This document shows, piece by piece, positions 39,782 to 47,668 of a DNA stretch of 64,000 nt. The stretch is from an uncultured delta proteobacterium (lineage in GTDB: Bacteria > Desulfobacterota > Desulfovibrionia > Desulfovibrionales > Desulfovibrionaceae). The notes beneath the pieces were generated by a model. It ran no database searches. It saw nothing but the letters and a program-made list of their open reading frames with translations, and was not told the DNA's origin. Position 1 is the stretch's first letter. Each line of letters opens with the position of its first letter. Where the stretch lies: positions 1 through 64,000 of the forward strand of contig CAILNX010000060.1 in assembly GCA_903835685.1 (NCBI GenBank), given 5' to 3'. The position numbers were made by a program, and so were the translations under genes.

Positions 39782-40655
39782 ACCGTTCCCTGCTTGGTCT
39801 GAAGTGGACGACGACCTGATCCATTTCATCGATCGCCGCCAGAAGGGCGCTCTGGGCCTTGTCCGCTATTTGCTGGCCCTCGCGGATGGTTTCCGCGGCC
39901 ACGGATATCTCGACCTCGGCCCAGACCTTGGTCCCGACCCGCTTGGTCTTGATCCGTCCCACGCTCATGACGCCCGGGACATCGTCGAGAAGCAACCCGA
40001 CTTTTTCACCGTATTCGGCATTGGCCGAATGATCAAGAAGTCCCTTGCCCGCCTCGATGAGCGTGGACAGCAGCGTCTTGGCGATCAGGACGACCATCAC
40101 CAGGGTGGCGATGGAGTCCAGGCGCTGCAGCCCGAACCAGGCCCCCAGGGAGCTTAAGATCAGGACGCCCGAGGCGTAGCTGCCGACCCGGTTGGCCCAG
40201 GCGTTGGCCATGATGGTCTGGCTCTTGGCCTTGAGCGCCACGCAGCGCATATAGGCAAAGAGCACCTCGTTGGCAATGAGCGAAAGCACGCCCACCAGGA
40301 TGGGCGAAAAATCGGTCATGGTCCCCGGAGCGCCCATGAGCTGCTTGACCGCCGTTTCGGTCAGATAGATGGTCACGGTCCCGAACAGAAGGGCCGTGAA
40401 GGCCGCAGCCACGAATTCGACCTTGCCGTACCCGTAGTGGAACTCGTCGTTGGCGGGCTTGTTGCTCACCTGCTGGCAGATGAGGATGCTGCCTGCGGTG
40501 ATGATGTCGCACATGGACTGCAGGGCGATGGCCAGGCAGGCCTTGCTCCCGCTGGCAAAGCCCACGGTCCCCTGCAAAAGGGCCAGAAAGACGCTGGTCC
40601 ACAGCCCCAGCCATCCGACCTTGGAAATGCATTTCATACAGTCTTTGTCCACCAT
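39765..40655 (-). CDS. mamM: MamM-type cation-diffusion-facilitator protein, transport site apparently degenerate
   Basis: A 296-residue CDF protein. It is nearer MamM than MamB: GYGKVEF, GLLDHSANAE, and VPGVMSVGRIKTKRVG, followed by VWAEVEISV in the C-terminal domain. MamM stabilises MamB and takes part in iron transport into the vesicle. The residues aligning with the transport site do not match: TM2 has ALQSMCD (Tyr to Gln, Asp kept), and in TM5 the H-x-x-x-D becomes AWANRVGSYASG. If alignment by memory holds, three of four metal ligands are missing, so the protein may act mainly as a partner of MamB. Six predicted helices and a cytoplasmic C-terminal domain are present. Confidence 0.8.
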   Translation of the reverse strand: MVDKDCMKCISKVGWLGLWTSVFLALLQGTVGFASGSKACLAIALQSMCDIITAGSILICQQVSNKPANDEFHYGYGKVEFVAAAFTALLFGTVTIYLTETAVKQLMGAPGTMTDFSPILVGVLSLIANEVLFAYMRCVALKAKSQTIMANAWANRVGSYASGVLILSSLGAWFGLQRLDSIATLVMVVLIAKTLLSTLIEAGKGLLDHSANAEYGEKVGLLLDDVPGVMSVGRIKTKRVGTKVWAEVEISVAAETIREGQQIADKAQSALLAAIDEMDQVVVHFRPSRERYVQAN

Positions 40656-40664
40656 GGTTCTCTC

Positions 40665-40937
40665 TTATTCCAGCGTATCATCAACATCGGAGAGCCGGGT
40701 GCGGTGCACTCTTTTTTTCCGCTCGGCCAAGAGCCGCCGTTTGAGTTCCTCTTCCCGGGACACCCCTATGAAATGCCGGATCAGGTATCCGATGAGCCCA
40801 GAAATGCAGATGATGAACACGAGCCGTACCTCGATGGCCTTGCCAAGCAGAAGATGCACGGGCACGTGGTCGAAATTGTTCAGGGTGAAAAGGACCCCGA
40901 TGATGGTCAACCCTACGGTCAGAATCGTTCTCAACAT
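40665..40937 (-). CDS. LapA-like (DUF1049) small membrane protein
   Basis: A 90-residue protein: two hydrophobic segments (MLRTILTVGLTIIGVLFTLN, LVFIICISGLIGYLIRHFIG), then a basic coiled tail (REEELKRRLLAERKKRVHRT). The pattern F-x-x-x-N-x-x-x-V-x-V-x-L-L-x-G between the helices matches the LapA domain. It is translationally coupled to the tiny upstream ORF (overlap of bases at 40931-40937). It may be an assembly or lipid-related scaffold. Confidence 0.68.
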   Translation of the reverse strand: MLRTILTVGLTIIGVLFTLNNFDHVPVHLLLGKAIEVRLVFIICISGLIGYLIRHFIGVSREEELKRRLLAERKKRVHRTRLSDVDDTLE

Positions 40938-41035
40938 GGATGCGGCTCCGTGTGCTCGTCGTGGTCGGTCTCGCCGTGCGGCCCGGCCCCCATGGTCATT
41001 GTCGCGGTCATCGTCCTGTTCACTGCACTGGTCAT
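40931..41035 (-). CDS. His/Asp/Glu-rich micro-ORF, doubly overlapping
   Basis: Thirty-four codons. The ATG overlaps the stop of the upstream gene (ATGA at 41035-41032), and its stop overlaps the ATG of the LapA-like gene. The product is Met/Thr-rich, then GPHGETDHDEHTEPHPC, a tail dense in His, Asp and Glu that could hold metal ions. It has no hydrophobic helix. Being overlapped on both sides favours translation. Lack of conservation data keeps confidence low. Confidence 0.42.
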   Translation of the reverse strand: MTSAVNRTMTATMTMGAGPHGETDHDEHTEPHPC

Positions 41036-41472
41036 TGCATGGGCCCCTTGTAGGCCCGAATCGGGGGTGCGCCTCCGGCGGGGTTTCCCGCAACGCCAGC
41101 ACCGGCCGCACCGGGCAGGGCGGTCCAGCCCCCCTGTCCTCCCCAGGCCGCCGCCTGGGGCTGGACGGGAGCGGGGGTCGGCGCGGCTGGCGACGCGTCG
41201 GGCAGAGGACGCCAGACCGGCCGCTCCACGGCTGCCGGGTGATAGATCAGGGGCTGCTGCCCCATGCCGGGCTGCCACTCCAATCCGTTGGGGGAGATGG
41301 GGCTGGAAAAAAGGTCGGTCAGGGCCGCCGCCACCATGGCCTGGGGGCTCTGGGGCTTGGTCCTGGCCCGGCCCAAGACGAAAACCAGCACGAGCATCAC
41401 CACGACCAGGACGGCCCCGATGGCCAGAAAGACCTGTGTGTTGCTCCACCCCTTGCATGGTTGGTCAGACAT
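41032..41472 (-). CDS. Membrane protein, haem-less paralogue of the 17.6-kb monohaem protein
   Basis: A 146-residue protein. It has one N-terminal helix (~12-34), KPQSPQAMVAAAL, then a Pro/Ala/Gln-rich low-complexity region with Trp spaced (EWQPGMGQQ, RPVWRPLPDA, AWGGQGGWTAL), ending PPIRAYKGPMQ. It lacks the cytochrome domain and CXXCH of its paralogue at 17566-18216 but shares the N-terminus and the final R-A-Y-x-G-P-x-Q. The start overlaps the polyferredoxin stop. The shared tail could be a docking signal. Confidence 0.68.
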   Translation of the reverse strand: MSDQPCKGWSNTQVFLAIGAVLVVVMLVLVFVLGRARTKPQSPQAMVAAALTDLFSSPISPNGLEWQPGMGQQPLIYHPAAVERPVWRPLPDASPAAPTPAPVQPQAAAWGGQGGWTALPGAAGAGVAGNPAGGAPPIRAYKGPMQ

Positions 41473-42304
41473 GGGTTTCCCCTCCGAAATCCCAGGGTTT
41501 CGCGACCTTGACGTATCCGCATCTGGTGCATTCCAGGCAGCGGATGCATTCCAGCGAATTGATCTCCAGCGGCACGTCCAGGTCCATGGGGCAATTGACC
41601 TGGCAGGCGTTGCAGGCGTCGCAATCTTCGTTCACTTCCAGGCGTACCAGGCTAAACTTGTTGAAAACCGACAGGATGGCCCCCATGGGGCACACGGTCT
41701 GGCAGAAGGGGCGCTTGGACAGGACAAACCAGACCAGAAAAAGCAGCAGGCTGACCAGAACGGCAACGAACTGGAGGCCGGGCATGGCCGGGAGCACGTT
41801 CTGCCCCGTGGCCGGATTGGCCGGGTTCCAGAGCATCCAGGGGATGGCCGCAGTCAAGGTCCCTGCCGGGCATATTTTGGAAAACCAAGTGTCGCCGGTC
41901 AGATAGGGCAAGATCAAGACGAACACGGCCAGGAAGCCGTACTTGAAGGGCCGCAGAAAGTGTGGAACTCTGAATTTCGGGGATGGAATCTTGTGCATCA
42001 GGTCCTGGATGAAGCCGAAGGGACAGGCCCAGCCGCAGGGCATGCGGCCTATGGCCGTCCCGATGACCCCAAGAAAACCGAGGAGAAGGAAAGGCACGGA
42101 GCGGATGGCCATGAAATGCTGCAACGTCCCGATGGGACAGGAGAAGAGCGCCGAGGGACAGGCGTAGCAGTTCAGGTAGGGAACGCACACGCCCTTCAAG
42201 GGGTTCGCGTTCACCGCCCTGGTGGCGAACACCCCAACATAGCCGTTGGTGAGCACCGAACTGGCCAGTTGGATGAGGGTTCTAAACCGGGAAAGCTGCA
42301 TCAT
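41465..42304 (-). CDS. NapH-like membrane polyferredoxin (paralogue of the 16.7-kb protein)
   Basis: A 279-residue protein, highly similar over its length to the one at 16734-17579. It has the same CPYLNCYACPSALFSCP-type segment, PCGWACPFGF, SKICPAGTL, FCQTVCPMG, and two C-terminal 4Fe-4S motifs (CDACNACQVNC, CIRCLECTRCG). ATG 42304 gives MMQ, as its paralogue gives MMN. The gene follows the putative selenoprotein by 22 bases, exactly as in the left copy. It would move electrons across the magnetosome or inner membrane. Confidence 0.82.
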   Translation of the reverse strand: MMQLSRFRTLIQLASSVLTNGYVGVFATRAVNANPLKGVCVPYLNCYACPSALFSCPIGTLQHFMAIRSVPFLLLGFLGVIGTAIGRMPCGWACPFGFIQDLMHKIPSPKFRVPHFLRPFKYGFLAVFVLILPYLTGDTWFSKICPAGTLTAAIPWMLWNPANPATGQNVLPAMPGLQFVAVLVSLLLFLVWFVLSKRPFCQTVCPMGAILSVFNKFSLVRLEVNEDCDACNACQVNCPMDLDVPLEINSLECIRCLECTRCGYVKVAKPWDFGGETHV

Positions 42305-42326
42305 TCCACCTGTTGTTTCAATCAAA

Positions 42327-42770
42327 TCAGCGAACGGTCTGCTGGCCCACCGGGCCAGTTGCGGGGCCGCCTCAGCCGCCCGCGAAAGCAGCCGGGGTCG
42401 CGCCCGGCGCGGTCACGCACCGAACGAACTGCATCACCTCCCCACCCAGGGGGCAGACCGGCACTCCGGCGGCGTTGAACCGGGGCAGCCCCACGGCGCC
42501 GTGCACGGGGCAGACGTACTGCCCGCTCTGCTGGCCCATTTGCTGGCCAGCACCCTGCATGGGGGCCACGGCGGCGGCGGTCATGATCCTGCCCGCCACG
42601 GTCACTTCCTTCTTCCACTGGCCGAACCCGAAGACGCCCCAATAGATGGCCGTGGCCACCAGGGCCGCCCCGGCGATGGACCCGACGAAAATGGCGATGT
42701 TCTGCGGCCGGATGCCGAAATAGGTCCGGCAGATCGACGGTCCTTCAAAAAAATCTTTCAACGTCCACAT
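42327..42770 (-). CDS. Putative selenocysteine-containing membrane protein (one UGA)
   Basis: The conventional frame stops at a TGA (42374-42372). Continuing in frame gives GGPATGPVGQQTVR and stops at TGA 42329-42327, making 147 residues with Sec at 133. The peptide AFAGG-U-GGPATGPVGQ matches both UGA sites of the left paralogue, and the same 17-nt hairpin follows. The N-terminus has one transmembrane helix (~25-50), followed by QYVCPVHGAVGLPRFNAA and CPLGG (C87, C106), shared almost word for word with the paralogue. ATG 42770 has GGGTGGAG upstream. The next gene starts 22 bases later. Confidence 0.72.
42342..42374 (-). promoter_or_regulatory. SECIS-like element 3 with its UGA
   Basis: On the minus strand, TGA (42374-42372) is followed by 13 bases and then CTGGCCCGGTGGGCCAG (42358-42342), identical to the two elements at 16.5-16.7 kb. 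The spacer is exactly one codon longer, as expected for a translated sequence. The loop starts about 21 bases from the UGA, within the bacterial SECIS range. Confidence 0.65.
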
Positions 42771-42863
42771 AGCTCCACCCCTGTGATCGATTGTGCCTCG
42801 AACGGCTTGATTTCCGTCCTTCCCCAAGTCGTGGCCGGGCTACCCGAGCCCGATGCACGACCC

Positions 42864-42977
42864 TCAAAGGGTCGCTCCGTTGTACCATGTCTCCCGGAAC
42901 TCGCCCCGGTACGCGCCGAACGCGGCCATGGCCACGAGAATGGCCAGCACCACGGCCAAGGTCGTTTGCTTGAACAT
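42864..42977 (-). CDS. Small single-helix membrane protein (37 aa)
   Basis: MFKQTTLAVVLAILVAMAAF then GAYRGEFRETWYNGATL. GGAGGG precedes the ATG by eight bases, and the gene sits 13 bases after the MamO-like stop. It has an N-terminal helix and a short polar, aromatic tail. Function unknown; a small accessory subunit of neighbouring membrane complexes is plausible. Confidence 0.55.
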   Translation of the reverse strand: MFKQTTLAVVLAILVAMAAFGAYRGEFRETWYNGATL

Positions 42978-42990
42978 CTCGGAATCCCTC

Positions 42991-43908
42991 CTATTGCACC
43001 TGCCCGGACAGAAGCGGGGCTGCGTCGTTGCTGGGCACGGCGAACCCGATGCCCGAGAACCGGTGGTCCGGGATGAGGCAGGCCATGTTGATCCCGATGA
43101 CCTCACCGTTGATGTTGACCAGGGGGCCGCCGTCGTTGCCCTCGTTGATGGCCGCGTCCAACTGGATCAGGTCCGGGTATTTGACCCCGCCGATGTTGAC
43201 CTTGCGGTTGTTGCTGCTGACGATGCCCATGGTCACGGAACCGCTGAACCCGAAGGGGTTGCCGATGGCGAACACGATGTCCCCCACCTTGACCCTGTCG
43301 GAGTCGGCCAGGGGCACGGCCGGAAAGGTCCTGGTCCCCCGGATCTTCAGCAGGACCAGGTCGCAGGAGGGGTCGACCCCCACCACGTCGGCCAGGTAGT
43401 CGCGCCGGGTTCCGGAGTACAAATGGATCTTGACCAATTCGGATTTGCCCACGGTCTGGAAGGTGGTCAGGACGTAGCCCCGGTCGTCCACGATGATCCC
43501 GGCCCCGGTGGACCCGGCCGGGCCGCCGTAGGGCGTGATGAACGCCGTGCCGCCGGTGTTCTGGGGCGCATCGGGCGGGCTGGGCTTGGACACGCTCACC
43601 ACGGCCGGAAGCACCCGGGCCAGCACCTGGTTGACGCCATCCTGCATGGACAAGGCCGCATTGGGGGCCGGGGCCGCATTGAGAGCAGGAGCCGCAGCCT
43701 CGGGCAGGGGCACGGCGGCCATGGGCGCGACCCCGCCTGCGGACATCTGGATGGGGGGGGCCGGATTGGGCAGAAGGCTCGCGCCTGCCCCGCCGCCCTG
43801 AGTCCGGAACACCGCGACGTTGCTCGCCAGGGCGGCCACAAAAAGGGTCAGCAGAAACAGCCCTGGCCAGAGGACGTTTTTCACGGTGAAATTTCGGTTC
43901 TTTTTCAT
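42991..43908 (-). CDS. mamO: MamO-like degenerate trypsin-fold protease
   Basis: A 305-residue protein. ATG 43908 overlaps the stop of the upstream gene (ATGA). It has an N-terminal helix (~12-32), a Pro/Ala linker, then a trypsin/HtrA-like fold (95-305) with GSTGAGIIVDDRGYVLTTFQ, CDLVLLKI, GNPFGFSG and NEGNDGGPL. By comparison with the active-looking protease encoded upstream, the catalytic His is Gln (151) and the Ser is Asp (259); the Asp (183) is kept. So it should be a pseudoprotease, as reported for MamO in Magnetospirillum, where it binds metal and activates MamE. There is no TauE part here, unlike Magnetospirillum MamO. Mapping to MamO is by context and degeneration. Confidence 0.75.
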   Translation of the reverse strand: MKKNRNFTVKNVLWPGLFLLTLFVAALASNVAVFRTQGGGAGASLLPNPAPPIQMSAGGVAPMAAVPLPEAAAPALNAAPAPNAALSMQDGVNQVLARVLPAVVSVSKPSPPDAPQNTGGTAFITPYGGPAGSTGAGIIVDDRGYVLTTFQTVGKSELVKIHLYSGTRRDYLADVVGVDPSCDLVLLKIRGTRTFPAVPLADSDRVKVGDIVFAIGNPFGFSGSVTMGIVSSNNRKVNIGGVKYPDLIQLDAAINEGNDGGPLVNINGEVIGINMACLIPDHRFSGIGFAVPSNDAAPLLSGQVQ

Positions 43909-45956
43909 ACGAGGCCTACGGTTCGCAAAACAACCCAAGCCCCGGCCAGTCCCAGGCTTATGGAGGCGGCCAGACGGGGCTGGGCCTTGCCCCGGAAACC
44001 GGAAAACAGCATTCCCACCATGGCCCCGATGAGGGCCGCCATGCACAGGGGCACGAGCAGGGGAATCTTGAAGTCACCAGCCAGGGCGTGGCCCAGGAAG
44101 CCGAAAAGGCCCACCACGGGAACGACCACGGCGGACACGGCCCCGGCCACGGCAAACGGGACCCGGAACACCGTGAGAAGAAGGGGGATGAGCAGCCAGC
44201 TCCCCCCCGCGCCCAGAAGCCCCCCGGCAAAAGCGGCCATGGCGATGCACAGCCCCAGGAGAACCAGGTCCAGGGTGTAGTCCACGCCCTGGAATCGGGT
44301 CCGCCAGGCCCAGCCGCCCTTGTCCGGCCGGCCGCCCCAGGCCGAGGCCAGGGAGGGATCGCGCAGCATGAACATTGCGGCCACCAGGAGGGAGCCGCTC
44401 AAGGAAAGGCCCAATACCAGGGGCGAAAGAGTGGTCATGACCAGGCCCCCGCCGAAAGCGGCCAGCATGGCGGGCGGGGTGACCACCGCGATGAGGCGCA
44501 TGTCGATGAGTTCCGATCCCTTGAAATGCGACATGGTCGGAATTCCCTTGACGTTGAGCAGGAGCAGGCTGGTCGCGGTGGCGATGCCGATGTCCAGGCC
44601 ATAGGCCAGCAGGACAGGCACGAAGAGAAGGCCCGCGTCCAGCCCCAGGGCGGCGGAAAGCAGGGCAATGGCCAGGACCGACAGGCACAGGACCAGTTCC
44701 CGGACCGTGAGCGGCCCGCCGCCGGGAATCCTGGCCAAAACCGTGGTCCAGGCCACGGTGGTCGGTCCCTGGACGACCTTTTCGCTGACCAGGACGTGGC
44801 AGGTCTCGCAGGCCGGGGCCACGGGCGGGTGCGGCAGGCCCAATTGCATGTTCGCCGGAAGTTTCTTGGTGATGTCGTGGCACGCGGTGCAGTCGGAAAA
44901 TTCGGCGTGCTTGGCGTCCTTGGGCATGGGCTTGTTCAGGTCCACGGGGACCTTCTTGGCCGGGGGCGCGTCAACAGGGACCTGGGCAGCGGCCAGCGGC
45001 CCAGCCAGGGAAAAGGACGGGGTCGGCTTCATCGGGGGAGGAAACCCCTGAGGAGTGTTCGGCGCAGGCGAAGGGAAAGGAAGGCTCTGGCCTACTTGGG
45101 GGGCGGCGGCCGTCGGCAGTGGCTGGAAGGTCAGCGGTCCCTTGGGCCCAGGCTTGCGGGCCATGGTCCCCGAGGGCAGGGGCTTGAAGGCCGGGCGCGC
45201 CTGGGTCGCGGCCGGGGTGACGGCCGGGGTGGCGATCAGGCCGGAAATGAACTGCCGGACCCGGTTGACCGGGATGGCGAACCCGATGCCGGTGAAAGCG
45301 TTCTCGGGTGAAAACACGGCCGCGCTAAGCCCAACCACCGCGCCCTGAAGGTCCAGCAGCGGGCCGCCGCTGTTGCCCTGGTTGATGGTGGCGTCGGTCT
45401 GGATCATGTCCGGGTATTCCAGCCCCTCGATGAGCAGGTTGCGGTGCAGGGCGCTGACCATGCCGAAGGTGGCCGAGTGCTCATAGCCGAAGGGGGAGCC
45501 CACGCTGACCACCCAGTCTCCTATGGCCAGGCTGGAGGAGTCCCCGAGCACGGCCGGGGCGCTGGGACCGGCGGCGTCCGCACGCAGCAGGGCCAGATCC
45601 TGGTCCGGGGCGTCCTGGACCAGCTGGGCGACGGTATCCACGCCGCCCTTGGTCCAGAACCCGACCAGGATCTTCTCCGCTCCCTTGATCACGTGGGAGT
45701 TGGTCACTATGGAGCCGCGTTCGTCCACCACAATCCCTGAACCGATGCTCTCATACCACATTTCCCCGCCGCCCTGGAGCCACTGCCGCTTCTGGGCCTT
45801 GATGCTCACAACCGACGGTTTGATCTGTTCCACGGCCTGGTTCACCCTGGCCTGCAACTCTGGCAGAAATCCGGCCGGAGCCCCGGCCCAGGCGGTGCCC
45901 GGCCAGGCCAGGAGCCAGGCCAGGGCAAGCGTCCATCTGCCCCACCAGTGCCCCAT
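43905..45956 (-). CDS. MamEO-type fusion: active-site-intact protease, two haem motifs, TauE/SafE domain
   Basis: A 683-residue protein. Signal-type helix 1-25; HtrA/trypsin-like domain ~35-245 with an intact triad H88-D120-S196 (VTNSHVI, DQDLALL, NQGNSGGPL). A Pro-rich linker follows, then two haem motifs CTACH (356-360) and CETCH (383-387), as in a magnetochrome region. The C-terminal eight-helix TauE/SafE membrane domain spans ~415-683. This is the E/O chimaera I recall described as MamEO in Deltaproteobacteria. It would process magnetosome proteins, with haems coupling redox state to proteolysis, and the TauE part possibly transporting ions. There are no PDZ domains here; those are on the next gene. 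Confidence 0.85.
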   Translation of the reverse strand: MGHWWGRWTLALAWLLAWPGTAWAGAPAGFLPELQARVNQAVEQIKPSVVSIKAQKRQWLQGGGEMWYESIGSGIVVDERGSIVTNSHVIKGAEKILVGFWTKGGVDTVAQLVQDAPDQDLALLRADAAGPSAPAVLGDSSSLAIGDWVVSVGSPFGYEHSATFGMVSALHRNLLIEGLEYPDMIQTDATINQGNSGGPLLDLQGAVVGLSAAVFSPENAFTGIGFAIPVNRVRQFISGLIATPAVTPAATQARPAFKPLPSGTMARKPGPKGPLTFQPLPTAAAPQVGQSLPFPSPAPNTPQGFPPPMKPTPSFSLAGPLAAAQVPVDAPPAKKVPVDLNKPMPKDAKHAEFSDCTACHDITKKLPANMQLGLPHPPVAPACETCHVLVSEKVVQGPTTVAWTTVLARIPGGGPLTVRELVLCLSVLAIALLSAALGLDAGLLFVPVLLAYGLDIGIATATSLLLLNVKGIPTMSHFKGSELIDMRLIAVVTPPAMLAAFGGGLVMTTLSPLVLGLSLSGSLLVAAMFMLRDPSLASAWGGRPDKGGWAWRTRFQGVDYTLDLVLLGLCIAMAAFAGGLLGAGGSWLLIPLLLTVFRVPFAVAGAVSAVVVPVVGLFGFLGHALAGDFKIPLLVPLCMAALIGAMVGMLFSGFRGKAQPRLAASISLGLAGAWVVLRTVGLV

Positions 45957-45958
45957 GC

Positions 45959-47638
45959 CTATTGACCGTTCGCCGGAGCAAGGCCCTGCTGCTCATATTG
46001 CCCGACAGCGTCCAGGACCGAACCGACCATTCCGCTATAGGCCGAAATCCCCTTGGCGCTTAAGGCGGCCTTGGTCTGACCCGAGAGGTCCGCGCAGATC
46101 AGGGCGCTCACCCCGTTCTGCTGGAGCAGGTCGGCCAGGGGCGCCCGGGTGTTGGTCTCCACGATGGCGAAGGCCCGCTTGGTCAGGTCCACCAGAACCA
46201 CCGCCTGGGCGCTGGCTTCGGTGGAGACCTGGGCGTTCAAGTCCTTGTCCGCCACCATGACCGCCACCATGCCCGGCGCGGTCGCGGCCACCTGCCGAAA
46301 TTTGCGGTCAATGCCAGTGTTCAGCTTGGTGCCTGCGGCCGTGAAGCCCGGGGGCGGCACGGTGAGGAACACGTGCTTGTTGCCCCGGATCACGGCCAGG
46401 ACAGCCCCGGCCTGCTGCCGGGTGGCCTCGGTGAAAGACTTCAGGTCCGGCGTGGGCGTACCGTTCACGGCCACGATGACGTCGCCGGTCGCCAGCCCCG
46501 AACTCGAGGCCGGAGGCCCTTCCACGTCGCTGACCAGCATGCCCCGGGTGCCAGGCGCGAGCCCCAGGTTCTTGACGTCCTTGGGCGTGAGTTCGCCCAG
46601 GTCCATTCCGATCCAGGCCGCGTCCACCACGATGTCTGCCGGAGAAAGGTACGGGACCGTGGGCGGGGTCGTGGGTTTGAGGCCCAGGGTCACGGTCATG
46701 GGCAAAATCTGGTTGGCGCGCATGATGGACATCCGCAGGGCCTGGCCGGGCTGCCCCTTGACGATGATGGACTGGAACTGCTTCACGTCCCGGATGCGCA
46801 CCTCACCCACCCGCTGGATCAGGTCCCCGATGGCCATGCCCGCCAGGGCGGCCGGGGAGTCCGGGGCCACATAACCCACCAGGACGCCCTTGCTGTCCGG
46901 AAGATTGAGCTGGATGCGCATGATGGCGTCCACGTCCTGGACATCGGCCCCGAGCCAGGAGGTGGCCGGAAGCTGGCCGATATCCACGCCCAGGGGGGCG
47001 TTTTCCAGGACGATGCGCACGGACTGGCGCGAACCGCCCCGCTGAATCACGGCCTGGAGCATGTCCCCGGGCCTTTTGCCGGTCATGACCTGGCCCACGG
47101 TGTCGGGTCCGGCCAGATCGGTGGTGTCCAGCCGCAAAACTACGTCGCCAGGCGCAATCCCCACCTTCTGCCCGGGGGAGCCCGGGACGACCGTATTCAC
47201 CAAGGCCCCCACGCCCGCCGGAAGCCCGAGCTGGGCCGCGACGTCCGGGGGCACGGCGCTCAAGCTCATTCCGAGATAGGGACCGCCCTGCTTGATGAGC
47301 TGCATGGATCCCCCGCCGATGCCCACGGGCATGAAGGTGTCGATGAGCTGCATCTGCTGGTTGCCGATTCCGGCCGGAAACTGCGGCCCGAGATGGTGGG
47401 CCGGCTGGCCGCCGGGAGAAAGCTGGGCGCCAGGAAGCACCTGCGCGGCAGCCGGACGGAGTTCGCGGGCGTCCTCGCCGCTACCGGAAACCGGCACGCC
47501 CACCAGCTTGATCATGATGGTCAGGAGGATGATGGTACAGACGCCCATCAGTATTCCGAACCACAGGGTAGTCTTGTTCATGGTCATCGGGCCTCCGAAG
47601 CCCTCGCCGCCTGTGTTGTTCCCTTTCCGTTCAGGCAT
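45959..47638 (-). CDS. Triple-PDZ membrane protein with C-terminal NifX-like domain (MamE C-terminal-like)
   Basis: A 559-residue protein with GGGAGGTT before the ATG. It has a TM helix at ~24-46 and the segment GIGNQQMQLI and GIGGGSMQLI. PDZ 1 is ~125-215, PDZ 2 ~220-320, PDZ 3 ~335-425. Residues ~445-550 (VADKDLNAQVSTEASAQAVV, LLQQNGVSALICADLSGQT, KGISAYSGMVGSVLDAVGQY) have the NifX/NifB-like Fe-Mo-cofactor-binding fold pattern. It ends three bases before mamEO, so the two are probably one functional unit: the protease and its PDZ module. Full-length paralogue at 14435-16075. Confidence 0.8.
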   Translation of the reverse strand: MPERKGNNTGGEGFGGPMTMNKTTLWFGILMGVCTIILLTIMIKLVGVPVSGSGEDARELRPAAAQVLPGAQLSPGGQPAHHLGPQFPAGIGNQQMQLIDTFMPVGIGGGSMQLIKQGGPYLGMSLSAVPPDVAAQLGLPAGVGALVNTVVPGSPGQKVGIAPGDVVLRLDTTDLAGPDTVGQVMTGKRPGDMLQAVIQRGGSRQSVRIVLENAPLGVDIGQLPATSWLGADVQDVDAIMRIQLNLPDSKGVLVGYVAPDSPAALAGMAIGDLIQRVGEVRIRDVKQFQSIIVKGQPGQALRMSIMRANQILPMTVTLGLKPTTPPTVPYLSPADIVVDAAWIGMDLGELTPKDVKNLGLAPGTRGMLVSDVEGPPASSSGLATGDVIVAVNGTPTPDLKSFTEATRQQAGAVLAVIRGNKHVFLTVPPPGFTAAGTKLNTGIDRKFRQVAATAPGMVAVMVADKDLNAQVSTEASAQAVVLVDLTKRAFAIVETNTRAPLADLLQQNGVSALICADLSGQTKAALSAKGISAYSGMVGSVLDAVGQYEQQGLAPANGQ

Positions 47639-47668
47639 GGGAACCTCCCTTGGAAATCAAGGACGCCG

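Noticed and set aside
43905-45956. TauE domain of MamEO as a separate downstream gene
   Set aside because: The frame is continuous from protease through haem motifs into eight helices, with no internal start preceded by a ribosome-binding site.
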